Below are positions 1-10,365 of a stretch of 64,000 nucleotides of DNA, piece after piece; position 1 is the stretch's first letter; each line of letters starts with the position of its first letter. The translations under genes and the position numbers were made by a program. The DNA is taken from NCBI GenBank assembly GCA_024867545.1, contig JANFNE010000001.1, positions 868,001 through 932,000 on the forward strand. The letters run 5' to 3'. A model generated the notes under the pieces. It was not told the DNA's origin, ran no database searches, and was given only the letters and a program-made list of their open reading frames with translations. Source of the DNA: Phytopythium helicoides. Taxonomy: Eukaryota > Oomycota > Peronosporomycetes > Pythiales > Pythiaceae.

Positions 1-40
1 AGTCACGTGCGTCGCAGTCTACAAAGCAGTCACCGCGTAC

Positions 41-357
41 CAAGTGATGAAGAAGAGCTTGCTGGACTTGCGTCCGTCGGGCGTGGTGAACTCGTGGTCG
101 TAGATGGCGTAGCGGCACTCGGAGTCAGGCAGCGCGGCCATTAGCTGCGCGAAGCCGGCCGAGGGCGGCGCCGACGAGTCGACCACGACCTGCGCGCCTT
201 CGATGCGGAACAGCAGGAAGCGGTACTTGCGGCGCATCTTGAGCAGCCGGAACTCGGCCACCACCTCGTCCGTGGGGGTGATGGCGTTGGCTGGTACGTC
301 GTCCTGGTGCCGGATGTACTTGGCCACGCCCGCCGTCTTGAGGTGCGGCTCCGCCAT
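41..357 (-). CDS. ADF/cofilin family actin-depolymerising protein (5' exon, gene runs off window)
   Basis: Actin filament severing/depolymerising protein, cytosolic. The exon starts at ATG 357 and ends at a GTACGC donor after a Phe-Ile-Thr-Trp sequence; the C-terminal exon lies beyond base 1. The ADF-H fold is seen in the KMRRKYRFLLFRI strand, the ALPDSECRYAIYDHE block and the SKLFFITW strand. ADF proteins usually begin with a short Ser-Gly-Val leader directly before the DEVxxxF helix. Here about 24 extra residues precede it and no intron is visible to remove them, so the regulatory N-terminal serine is not in its usual place. It is divergently arranged with eIF5A about 540 bp away. Family assignment is firm; the N-terminus is uncertain because an alternative upstream exon cannot be excluded. 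Confidence 0.85.
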
Positions 358-894
358 GTCGTCGAGTCTCTCGGGGCTTACTGAGCGCTCCTTGATGATG
401 GCGGTTGAACTGAGAAGGATTCGACCCTGCGAGAATGAATACCGAGTGGGGGTACATCAATTTGTGCAGTGTGCGGTGGGGCTGGATATACAGGTACAGT
501 GGTTGGTTGCAGCTGGCTTGGCTTTAAGCGCGGCATACTGTGCGCCAGTCACGGCGCTTTGAGTGGCTGCGAGCGCTTAAATACGCGGTCCCCCTTGACC
601 AGGCAACCGTAGTGGCGGCACTCTCAGTTTTGGATCGTTGGCGCTCTCGCACCACCAGGTACGCGCCGCTCCTTCCTGCCCGCCGCCTGTCGCCGCGCCC
701 AGCAGCAGGGGGAGCGAGCCAGCCGGCCGCATGTTGCGCGTCTCGTACCGCAGGCCCGGCCTTTCCCCCCCTGCGGACTCGGTGGCTGGCGCGCGAGGAA
801 CCGCCCCATGAGGAGGGGGCTGGACCAACGGGAAAGTGACTCACTTTTCCTTTCTCTCGGCCCTTTGCGCAGTCAATCTTCAGTCCCAAGCAGC
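358..894. promoter_or_regulatory. Bidirectional promoter region between ADF and eIF5A
   Basis: This 537-bp interval separates two divergent housekeeping genes. The only element I would point to is TCACTTTTCC at 841-850, which fits the oomycete initiator consensus YCAYTYY followed by a T-rich flank, 54 bp upstream of the eIF5A start codon. The rest is GC-rich with no recognised gene. Confidence 0.4.
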
Positions 895-1377
895 ATGTCG
901 GAGGAACACGACTACTCGTTCGAGTCCACGGACGCCGGCGCCTCGGAGACGTACCCGTGCGAAGCCGGCCAGATCCGCAAGGGCGGCTTCATCATGATCA
1001 AGGGCCACCCGTGCAAGGTCGTCAACGTGTCGACCTCCAAGACGGGCAAGCACGGCCACGCCAAGTGCAACTTCACGGCGCTCGACATCTTCACCAACAA
1101 GAAGTACGAAGATATTGTGCCCTCGACGCACACCACGTCGGTGCCCTTCGTCTCGCGCGCCGAGTACACGCTGCTCGACATCACGGACGACGACTTCGTC
1201 AGCCTCATGGACGACGGCGGCGACACCCGTGAGGACATTAAGCTCCCCACCTTCCCGGACAACTTCGCCGACGAGATCCGCGCCGACTTCGAGGCCGGCA
1301 AGCAGCTCGTCGTGACGGTCCTGAAGGCCTGCGGCACGGAGCAGATCATTGCCAAGAAGGAGGACGTCTCGGCGTAA
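895..1377 (+). CDS. eIF5A: Eukaryotic translation initiation factor 5A
   Basis: Ribosome-binding factor that promotes peptide-bond formation at poor substrates such as proline runs; active only after a spermidine-derived hypusine is placed on one lysine. The intronless ORF gives 160 residues, normal for the family. The hypusine loop STSKTGKHGHAK is intact and the modified lysine is residue 52. The SH3-like N-domain is followed by the OB-fold C-domain. I chose ATG 895 because the longer in-frame ATG at 808 would add residues from the 5' leader with no family counterpart. The gene is divergent from ADF. The following 300 bp to 1680 contain only the 3' flanks of this gene and of the convergent PIG-G gene. 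Confidence 0.97.
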   Translation: MSEEHDYSFESTDAGASETYPCEAGQIRKGGFIMIKGHPCKVVNVSTSKTGKHGHAKCNFTALDIFTNKKYEDIVPSTHTTSVPFVSRAEYTLLDITDDDFVSLMDDGGDTREDIKLPTFPDNFADEIRADFEAGKQLVVTVLKACGTEQIIAKKEDVSA

Positions 1378-1680
1378 GCCTTCTTTTCGCAGCGGTAGCC
1401 CAGCTCTTCCAGCCAGGCGAGCAGCGTGATCGACGACCGAGCCAAGTCAACGGGCGCCAACGATCACCCGATCAACTGTGTGACCAAGGACTAGAGTGAC
1501 GTTCGCGTGCTAATTTCTATATTGTTTTTGAAGAGATTCTCGTCTCTCGGGCATGATCTTTTCCTGCAGTCTAGCGCCTTTCGGCTGGTTGAGTTTGCTG
1601 TAGGGAGCGCAGTGAATCCAAAACTTGTGCTCACTTGACGTCTGATCTTGAGTCATAGCAAGATTCTTGGGTACACTATG

Positions 1681-4533
1681 TTACGCCATGGATAGCGATG
1701 CTCCGATGGCTACAACAAGCTGAGCAAACTCGTAGAGCATCTGTCGGCCAAGCGTACATCAGATCAGTATGGATACGGAACATTCGGATTCACCGATGTA
1801 AATATTCCCCAACGTACCTTTGGCGCAAACACGCTCCAAATGAACAGGTGAAAGCGCATCAGGTAAACGACAATCCTGAAACACAAACTTTGTCAGTGAC
1901 TTGTTGCAGCAAATTGCCACACGAAACGTACGTGTACACCATGAAACGAACGACTTGGTAGGCGACGATGGTCATCGCAACACAGTCGCAAGGTTTGCTT
2001 GGAGCTGCCTGAAGCAAATTGCCCAACGGTCGAGAAGCATACAAGCGGGCCAGAGAAAGCGCTGACAAACGTCAGCAGACCAACGATTGCTTGCGAGTAG
2101 CCGGACAATCCGAGGTACGACTGGCTGATGTCAATAGTCGTCACGAGGTGTGAGTTGCCCAGTGCGAAAAAAGAAGCTTGGGCAAACCACGTTCCAAGTG
2201 CTGCCACCACGATTGGATCTCCAGTCATACCTCGCGAGCTTTTGGTTGCCGAAAACCACCAAGTAGCTACAAGGAGGAATGCGGAGATCAGGAACAGGGT
2301 AGGGAGGTGACTATCACGCTGAACCAAAGTCACAAGCATCCACAGGGCCAGATCTACCGCTGTTCGGCTAAGTCTTCCATAAGCGCCGCTTACTGAAAAC
2401 TTCAGAGATAGAATTACCAGCAACGCACTCAAGGCGTAAACAGCACGGGCACACTCGTCCGCATCGCAGGCCCCAAAGATCGGTAGAAGAGTGGTTCTGT
2501 TGCTTGCGTCAACCTTCGTACAAATCACAGCAGTCATCCCGAGCCAGAAAATAGCAATCACAAAACCAAGCCCCGGAGGGAACCGCCAAAAGTGTTTAGA
2601 GTCGGGAACCCACATGCCACGAACAGACTTGAGTGTGACGAAGATTCCAATGCAGCCAGCCCACCACGCGGATGAAACGATGTCTATGGACACGAGTGGC
2701 GCTGTTGAAAGAATTGAAAGCGAGTCGTCGTTGGCAAACTCGTTGCCAAGGATGCTCGAGTCCACTCCGAGTCCATTCAAGCGACCAAAGTTTATGACTT
2801 GATTGCGAGTGCGCATCGCTCGAGATAGCACAAGCAAGGCGAACAAGAACGACGCCTGAGTGATCGCAGTTCGAAAACCAACTCGTTGACGAGCAATTTC
2901 CAGCAACTGCGCAAGAAGCAAACTCGTCACAAAGAAAAATGCTGTCGCGTGCTCGTTTTCGATCGATGAGCTGGATGAAAGACTTGCAACTTGAAGAATC
3001 GACCCGCCAAGGGCAACCAGTACGGAAATATTCTTGCGTTCAGTTGATGAAGATTCCAATTTGCTGTGTGATTTGAGAGCGACGTGGACACAGACCAGCG
3101 CAACAATACTTGCAACGAGTAGCAACACGACCCCACTTCCGATCTGTCCCAAATCATACTCGGACCCATCGCTTTGAGCAAGCATCTCTTGAAGCTCTTT
3201 GCACGCTTCGAAAACGGTCGTTAGAATTGTGTCATCTCGCTTCTCGTCCAACTCATCTTCGTTTGCGACTAATTGGTCGCTTAGGGTCTGAATTACAGGA
3301 GCGTACCTTCGATCAAAGTCCCCAAAAGACGATACGTGGAGCTTGATCTCGCCAAGCTTTCGTAATTGCTGGAAGTTTGTGTACAATGCTTTGGCGTACG
3401 CGTTCGACGACGACTTCGTCGATGCACGTACAACGTCATTCAGCAGAACCCCAGTGCTGAAAATGGGAATCGGAAGTCCAAAAAGCGTCGAGATCGTCGG
3501 TACAAGGTCAACCTGTCTGCGCCGCAGCTTTCTGATATCACTTTGAACATGGCCGTTTGCTTGCTTCATGTTTTGGCCATCACCTCTGAGAAACATAAGA
3601 AGAGCCGAGGATTCCTCTAGCGTGGCTCCACCATGGTTACCGACCTCAGACATGCCGTGGTCGCTGCAAAGCAGAATGAGCGATGCGCCTGCCTCGCTGT
3701 TTGCTCGTTTCCTCCTTTCATCTTGAGCTCTCACAGATGTCGCGGATTTGCTCAAAGATTGCATCCATCTCCGACAGTTTCTGCACCATTAGCGGGGATC
3801 TTGGTCCGCGCAGGTGGCCAACATGGTCAAGCCCAAGGTAGTGGAGCACAAGCACATCCCAGTCCGTGCTCTCCGCATCACTCATTTCTGGGTCTAGTTC
3901 ATGACCAAGATGGCGCGTCACATTGTCATCTACCTCAACCGTGTCCCGAGTGAAGAACCCTGAGGTGCCGTCCGAGCGCGCAAACGCCTCGGGAAAGAGC
4001 TTGAGCCATGTGTCGTCGCCGTAGAACACGATGCGCTTGCCCGCAGCCTGCAGCCTTGCGATGAGATTTTCGTCATCCGCGAGCGCTGCCGAGTTGAAGT
4101 TTTTGAGAATGTCGATAAATGACGGCGCTCGACCTGTCAGCAGGGCTTTGAGCCTCGGCATGGTGACGGTCGGCACGCTCGCATGGCCGATGTACGCAAG
4201 CGCGGCTCCCGTCGCCACCAGGTTCTTGGTGTACGGCATGTGCTCGTTCAGCTCCGCCTTGGCTTGGTGCCGGCCTTCGTGGTCGTCTGCTTGGCGGATG
4301 GCGTCGCTGCCCAACACCATGTCGGCGCGCAACGCGTCGATTAGCACGACCACGAGCCGGTCGAACGCTGGCGGCGGTGGCTGCGCGGGGCTCACGTCGA
4401 CGCCTGGAGAGAGCCGCGGAGCTGCAACCGGCTGGAAGAAGACCTCGTTGAGGCGCAGCAGGCCGCTGGCCGACAGGTAGGCGCCCAAGAGCGCGGCCGC
4501 GGCCACGAGCCACAGGCGGAGACGCCCGCGCAT
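1681..4533 (-). CDS. GPI ethanolamine phosphate transferase 2-like (PIG-G / Las21)
   Basis: ER membrane enzyme adding ethanolamine phosphate to the second mannose of GPI precursors. An N-terminal membrane anchor is followed by an alkaline-phosphatase-type lumenal domain: VVVLIDALRADM metal motif, TVTMPRLKALLTG, HYLGLDHVGH and LLCSDHGMSE. Many TM helices follow, and the C-terminus reads HLFIWSVFAPK then LYEF, as in PIG-G. Splicing near the 3' end is clear: introns 1931-1876 (56 nt) and 1817-1741 (77 nt), last exon 1740-1681. Two other frame changes, near 3734-3689 and 2042-2009, can only be bridged by GT-AG intervals of 46 and 34 nt, shorter than any confirmed intron here, so they may be single-base indels. 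Convergent with eIF5A. Confidence 0.9.
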
Positions 4534-4655
4534 GGTGGAGTAGCAATGTGACGAAGCTGTTCAGATGCAAAAAGGGTTTGTCCCATGTGAAGAGGGTCGT
4601 TAGAGGTTTGTATGTGGATTTTCGTTGTTAATGCGACAGATGCGGGAGAATGCAG

Positions 4656-6387
4656 CTAGGTGAAGTCACGGTCGGGGAAGAGCTTGGGGGCTGCGAGCGA
4701 CCACGCGAAGAGCAGCATTGTGAGCCACTGCGCGCCAATCTTGACCCACATGGACGTCCCGTTGGAGGATCTGAGGAGATAGGCGAGTGCATTATGAATT
4801 TGTAATCGGATACAGGCAGAATGTGGACTTACTTGTCGGCCGAGTTCCAGTCGGTGAGCACCATCGACATGTAAATGCTGGCAAGCAGCATCATGCAATG
4901 GAATTGCCACGTATCGCGAAGAATATGTGGCTGACTTGGCGTTGGAGGACTAGTGTTCTCGGTTGCGGTTGGACCCCCAAGTTCAATGGGATCCAATACA
5001 ACAACGCCGGAGAAAGTTTTGCTTGGATGCTGCTGCTTCTTCTTTGAGTCGCTCGCAAACATATCCGAAGCTGCACTAGAAGACCGCCATGAAGTCCAAG
5101 TGACAGCAAATGACGCAATGATGGCATTGGCCACCACACTTCCAGTGCTGTCGGACTCTAACGAGCCCCCACCCCTGCGTGAGCCCTGACAGGATTCTTT
5201 CGGAGCACTTGTGAGCGCTTGCCAGCACATCAAGGCGAGATATGCAGCGACGACACATGGTGGTAGCAGCCCAACATCCATCGAATCAAGGACTGAAGAG
5301 GAAATGACTGTCAAGATCGAGATGGAGACCCAAAACAACAGAAGGCAACGAACCGCAGACCGCGATGAACATGGCGACAGCAACTGCAGTGACGGTTGTG
5401 AAGGCCATGCCGACGCCGCACTGTCCATAGTTGACATACTACGCAAGGGCATGACGGGTGTCAAGCAATTGCGTGCAATAGACATAAAACGCCACCGTTG
5501 GAAACGTACCAAATAGGCGAGGCCGATGACTGCTGCTAAGAAGCTGCAGAAGCAGAAGCCTAGGAATGCCAGCTTCCTTTACAAAACAGCATTGTACATG
5601 TTAGAAGATTCTTCCTTTACAAAACAGCATTGTACATGTGATTCAATGTGGAGCCAATTGTACCAAAGCACTGGTGAGTCCCATAAACTCTTGCTGTTCC
5701 CTGCGGCAAAAGGTCTAGGTGTCTCCGCGTTTGCAATGCGATCAAGAAAGTAGTCGCGAGTGTCATCTGTGAACGATAAACATTTTGGTCATCAGCGCGA
5801 TATCCTCACTCAGACATCTGACTGTAGCTAAAAAGGTTAACGCACATGATACGCCAACGATGCTGACGATCTGAAACAGAATGAAGAGTCCCGACACGAT
5901 TCGTGCAAACTTGGCGTACCCGTTGAAGAAGCCTACGAACGGTTTGTAATGCGTGAGAATCAGCTATGGATTACTGCGAAGCATTCGAAGCCTCGCACCA
6001 GAAGGGATGAAGAAGCAGCCGACCAGCAGCCCAGCGTAGATGAAGAACTCTATCGTGATGGCCGCGTAGGTAACGCATCTCTTCGCACGAGTCTTTGAGC
6101 CAAACCTGCTCGCCAGCACCTGGATCGCAAAGAACGCGGAGATGCAAAAACTCGAACGGAAGACCATCTGATTGCCTCTGCAGGACGCATTCTCGCTGGC
6201 GTCGCACTGGCCAAAGGTTCCAAACTTCCCCAGTGTAGCATCCCCAATCGATCGGAAGAGCGTCGCGAACACAGCGTTGCAGAAGAACAAGGCCAGATAC
6301 CCTGCACGGTGCCACTGCAGCCCGAGCATCCTGCTTGCGAGTCTCCGCTGGCAGTGCTGGTCAAAATAGCTGCATCGCTTCGCCATT
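4656..6387 (-). CDS. Serine incorporator (SERINC/TDE1/TMS family) membrane protein
   Basis: Multi-pass membrane protein of the family linked to lipid scrambling and serine-derived lipid supply. Recognised from the ordered TM segments: N-terminal WHRAGYLALFFCNAVFATLFR, then GFFNGYAKFARIVSGLF, LAFLGFCFCSFLAA, YVNYGQCGVGMAF, GLLPPCVVAAYLALMCWQAL, HCMMLLASIYMSMVLTDW, and the C-terminal MWVKIGAQWLTMLLFAWSLAAP ending in RDFT, the usual family terminus. The first in-frame ATG is at 6387. Several short introns are present: 5998-5934 (65 nt) is clean, and the last joins the TDW segment to the terminal exon with a GTAAGT donor. The exon map in the 5500-5930 stretch is only partly resolved because of a 29-bp tandem duplication there. 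Confidence 0.88.
5573..5639. repeat. 29-bp direct repeat, two copies with 38-bp period
   Basis: CTTCCTTTACAAAACAGC continuing to ACATGT occurs at 5573-5601 and again at 5611-5639 without visible mismatch. It lies inside the SERINC gene between exons. On the gene's strand each copy ends in TTTTGTAAAG, so the duplication copies a possible splice-acceptor region. Confidence 0.9.
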
Positions 6388-6540
6388 AATTCAAACAATC
6401 TTCCTATAAACTCAGCCAGTCCCCTATTGAGAACGGTGGCGCGACGTGTACAAACCCCAAGCTAGGCGCCCACGACACTAGCCGGTACGCCGCTCGCTAG
6501 TTCATTCGCTTGCTTCCCCCATGCGCTGACGGCGCCGCAG

Positions 6541-9500
6541 ATGACGAGCAAGCGGCCGGCGGACGCGGCCGAGCGGCCCGCGAGCCCCAAGCGGCGGCGC
6601 GCTGAGCCCCAGGCGCTCGGCTTCCGGCTGCGCGAGGCGCCGGTGGCGATGGCCGCGGCGTTCCGGCCGACGCACGCGAGCTGGGAGGCGTTCGAGGCCG
6701 CGCTCAAGGAGTACGCGCAGGCCACGTGCCAGCTGTACGTGGTGCGCACCACGACGTCGGTGCGGCGCCGCAACCAGCGCATCGCCGAGGCGCTGATGGG
6801 CGGGCCGGCCCCCAGGGGCGAGGAGGACGGCGCCGTGGCGGCCCGCGTGTTCATCCCCGAGCGCTTCGAGTGGTACTCCAAGACGTTCGTGTGCACGCAC
6901 GGCTGGAAGGACCGCCACAGAGGCAGCGGGAAGCGCGCCATGGCCTCCGTGCGCTCCACCAGCTGCCCCGCGCGCATGTGCGTCACGCTGCAGCGCCGCG
7001 ACGTCGCCGACTGGCAGGTCGTCGTCACCAAGCATGTGCGATCGCACAACCACCCGCTGTCCAAGGAACTCTTCCTCTACTACACGGAGAACCGCCGCAT
7101 CTACGACCCGGAGCTGCTCGCCGTGCTCGGCGATGGGCAGCCAGCCGACCCCGCACCGTTCGCGGCAACCCAGGAACCCCCGCAAGAGATCAATGACGGC
7201 GGCGATGATCGCCAGATTGACACGTCCATTCAGAACGACTCCCAGCCCCAAGGAGGAATCGCGCCTTTGCTCGGAGATAACACTGTGACTGGTGGAAGCG
7301 GGAGAACAGAGCTGACGGTCGCACAGCTCATTGCAGACGCAGCTGGCAACGAACTCTCAATCCAGGGGCCAAATCGTTTCGTGCAGGCTCCCAGAGTGGA
7401 TGTAAAGACCTATGAGTCGTGGGAGGCTTTTCACTGCTACATTGTTGAATACTCCAAATCAACAAATCAAGTGTTTCGTACGCGCTCGACCATCTCTGTG
7501 AGCGCGAAAAATGCGAAAACAAAAGAGCGCACAGTCAAGACTGGCCGCCCACAGGAGGAAACAGGTGCGCTTGAAATCCCAACGGATCTCAAGTGGTACT
7601 CCAAGATGCTCATTTGCAACCACGGGTGGAAGCGAAAGTCTCGGAGTAAATCTCTTCGCAACCCGTACCCAGGTGCATCTGACCTGCTGTTTGGAGGCCA
7701 AGGTGAGTCTGGGGGTAAAGACACTTCTGCAACAAACCAAGATGTGTGCCCAGCAATGCTCCTCGCGCGCTTAGAAAGAGACATCCACGATAACTGGCGC
7801 GTGGTTATCAACCGACAAGTGGTAGAGCACAACCATTCATTGACCGCGGAGATGTACGACAATGAACTGGCCGTCATTACACCGAGCGCGCTTCTGGAAC
7901 CCAGTGCTACTCCAGCTGAAGGCACAGACCTTTCGTCGCCCCAGACAGCACATCCAGTAGATAACGCGAGCCTATTGTACCAACGGCCCCCAACTGTGGA
8001 TGGCAGCGAGGTCGTAGTTCGCGTGCCAAGGCTCCAAGCAGTCTTTTCATCGTGGGAGGACTTTCATGCAAAACTGAAGCTGTACTCAGACGAGACCTAC
8101 CAGCTCTATTGTACGCGCACAACGACATCAGTGGAATGCCGGAATCGTAAAATCGTTGCGATGCAGGAGCAGGCTGAAGCCGAGAAGAACAATGACGCGA
8201 CAGCTGCCGGCGCCATCGCTTCGCCCTCGAACAACGTTGGCGACATCCGACTGATCCCGGAAGAGTGGAAGTGGTACAACAAGACGCTTATGTGCACACA
8301 TGGTTGGAAGCGACGTCCCCGTGGGCAGGGAAAGCGAACCGCTCATGTAGTTCGATCGACTTTGTGCCCTGTCAAATTGTGCGCGACAGTGCAATACATT
8401 GAGCCAGTAAGTGTGGGGGATCGCGGAGGAGCAACTCAATCCATTGGAGGATGGCGTGTTGTGATCACTCGCCACGTCGTCGACCACAACCACAATTTGT
8501 CCAGCGAGTTGTATGAGCACTATCGGGAAAACCGGCGCATTTATGACCCGGAGCTGTTGACAATTGACGAGGGTAACGAAGGCGCCATTGTCAAGCGCAA
8601 GGCAGGCGGTATCCCGCTGGACGTCCAACCGTCCATGTACGGTCTGGATCCGACAAGGGAAGCAGTCGTCAATGTGGCCACCGACACTACGCTGGATACT
8701 TCTCCTGATAACTCGCATTCGGCAACAACGCAATTGATCGAGACAAGTGCATCAATGGGTATCGAAACAATCTCAGAGTCACCTTCATGCATGGATGATG
8801 AAGTGTCAAATGCGCATCTCCTACCAGTTCGGACACATCCAGGATCGCACCCAGTTCCGTCTGTTGTAATTCTACCGTACCAGAGTTCAACTCCTGATGG
8901 TGCCTCGATGCCTATGGATTCGACCTCGCGTATATCAAGTGGGGGCTTGGGCTCAATAGTATCGACTACTGCGTCCACAGGGGACGGGGTGGCAGCACTT
9001 ACTGCCCTCGCTGCTCCGCAATCACAGGTATTCGTGCCGTATCACCTCCCAGAGTCCGGGACACGAAACGAAGTTGGCAATGCGAGGCATAGCCATTCTT
9101 CGATGATGAACTCGCATCTGGGCAACAACTTGTTCACGATGGTGTGTCCAGTTCATGGGGGGAATACTAGTGACGAAGGAGAACAATCAGGGGTGTCGTG
9201 CACGTGCTTCCGCCTCGCTGGGAGCGCTCAGTACGTTACAATTGCACCATCACGCGTTTCTCAACTCCAAACTTCGCAGCAAACATTGAGCTACGATCTC
9301 GGGGATGGGAACGAGGCACATGAAAACTTTGCCGATACGGCAAGCAGCGCTTTGATGGGTGAGGGCAGTGCGGATCCTGACTTAGATCTCACCCCCGACG
9401 CATGGACACTTGGAACGCCAGTTGAAATCCCTCCACCTGTCGTTCTTGACACCGGGGAAACATTGTGGCGTGTTCCAGCGATGGTGCGCCGCCACGCAGA

Positions 9501-10200
9501 CTGGGACTCGTTCCACAAGTACCTTGACGCTTACTCCTCGGCGACATTTCAGCTTTTCAGCGTGCGCACGACGACTTCAGTGCGATCTCGGTACGCTCGT
9601 ATCGCGCAGCAGATGTCCAAGAAGCAAGCAGATCAGCCGCAGGATGCACCGCTGAGCCAACAGCACCTCGAGCAGCTCGAACAAGTCATGCCTCCAGACT
9701 TCGAGTGGTATTCCAAGACGTTCCTATGCACTCATGGGTGGAAGCGGCGACGTCGAGGGGTCGGAAAACGTGTGGGCCATAACGTTCGGTCGACGCAGTG
9801 CCCTGCAAAGCTTTGTGCAACATTGCAACGATCAGCATACGGTCCTGACGGAACCAAAGGTCCCAAGAGGTGGTGTGTTGTCGTCACGAAGCAGATCTTC
9901 GACCATAACCACGAATTGTCGGAAGCCGCTTACCAGCGCTACAGTGAAAACCGACGCATCAAGGATCCCGAAGTGCTTCAAGAAGCAGAAGCGCTGTGGC
10001 GTTCAGGGTCTACGAGGCGCGAGGTGTTCGAGTATCTAAAGGAGCGTGTTCCAAGTGTTGCGATTGTGATGAAGGACGTGCACAACATCGTTCAGAGATG
10101 GAAGGCAAAGGACTCTCGAGGAGCGCCAACCAGTGCTGGAGACGAAGGAGTTGGTCAAGATACGCCTCTTCCAGTAGTTACATCGCCCAAAAATGGGTGA
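6541..10200 (+). CDS. Protein with four FAR1/WRKY-GCM1-like zinc domains, probable DNA-binding regulator
   Basis: Uninterrupted 1219-residue ORF starting at ATG 6541, with a basic nuclear-localisation-like start (PKRRRAEP). Four copies of one module occur at about 6680-7120, 7410-7870, 8050-8550 and 9500-9980. Each has SWE/DxF...Y...T.QL/VF..R(T/S)T.SV, then WYxKTFxCTHGWK, then CPA or CPV, then a W.VV.T..V strand ending in HNHxL. In the first module the likely zinc ligands are C118, C142, H169 and H171. This matches the FAR1 DNA-binding fold (WRKY-GCM1 clan). The C-terminal RREVFEYLKERVP...KDVHNIVQRWK resembles the segment before the transposase in oomycete ZSWIM/Mutator proteins, but no transposase or SWIM domain follows. 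I infer a domesticated transposon-derived regulator. Role unproven. Confidence 0.75.
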   Translation: MTSKRPADAAERPASPKRRRAEPQALGFRLREAPVAMAAAFRPTHASWEAFEAALKEYAQATCQLYVVRTTTSVRRRNQRIAEALMGGPAPRGEEDGAVAARVFIPERFEWYSKTFVCTHGWKDRHRGSGKRAMASVRSTSCPARMCVTLQRRDVADWQVVVTKHVRSHNHPLSKELFLYYTENRRIYDPELLAVLGDGQPADPAPFAATQEPPQEINDGGDDRQIDTSIQNDSQPQGGIAPLLGDNTVTGGSGRTELTVAQLIADAAGNELSIQGPNRFVQAPRVDVKTYESWEAFHCYIVEYSKSTNQVFRTRSTISVSAKNAKTKERTVKTGRPQEETGALEIPTDLKWYSKMLICNHGWKRKSRSKSLRNPYPGASDLLFGGQGESGGKDTSATNQDVCPAMLLARLERDIHDNWRVVINRQVVEHNHSLTAEMYDNELAVITPSALLEPSATPAEGTDLSSPQTAHPVDNASLLYQRPPTVDGSEVVVRVPRLQAVFSSWEDFHAKLKLYSDETYQLYCTRTTTSVECRNRKIVAMQEQAEAEKNNDATAAGAIASPSNNVGDIRLIPEEWKWYNKTLMCTHGWKRRPRGQGKRTAHVVRSTLCPVKLCATVQYIEPVSVGDRGGATQSIGGWRVVITRHVVDHNHNLSSELYEHYRENRRIYDPELLTIDEGNEGAIVKRKAGGIPLDVQPSMYGLDPTREAVVNVATDTTLDTSPDNSHSATTQLIETSASMGIETISESPSCMDDEVSNAHLLPVRTHPGSHPVPSVVILPYQSSTPDGASMPMDSTSRISSGGLGSIVSTTASTGDGVAALTALAAPQSQVFVPYHLPESGTRNEVGNARHSHSSMMNSHLGNNLFTMVCPVHGGNTSDEGEQSGVSCTCFRLAGSAQYVTIAPSRVSQLQTSQQTLSYDLGDGNEAHENFADTASSALMGEGSADPDLDLTPDAWTLGTPVEIPPPVVLDTGETLWRVPAMVRRHADWDSFHKYLDAYSSATFQLFSVRTTTSVRSRYARIAQQMSKKQADQPQDAPLSQQHLEQLEQVMPPDFEWYSKTFLCTHGWKRRRRGVGKRVGHNVRSTQCPAKLCATLQRSAYGPDGTKGPKRWCVVVTKQIFDHNHELSEAAYQRYSENRRIKDPEVLQEAEALWRSGSTRREVFEYLKERVPSVAIVMKDVHNIVQRWKAKDSRGAPTSAGDEGVGQDTPLPVVTSPKNG

Positions 10201-10365
10201 GCAAATCGTGTCATGGTTCACGCGTTGTCGGTTGAAGAAAACAGTTTTATATCGCGGAACCGTTGCCTCTATTGCCTCTATTCTCGCCATGTCAACAGCT
10301 TCTGCTGTTCATTGCGGCTGTAAGCAAGCAGTCGCAGACGTGGTTGGTTTGCTTTCTGTGGCAGA

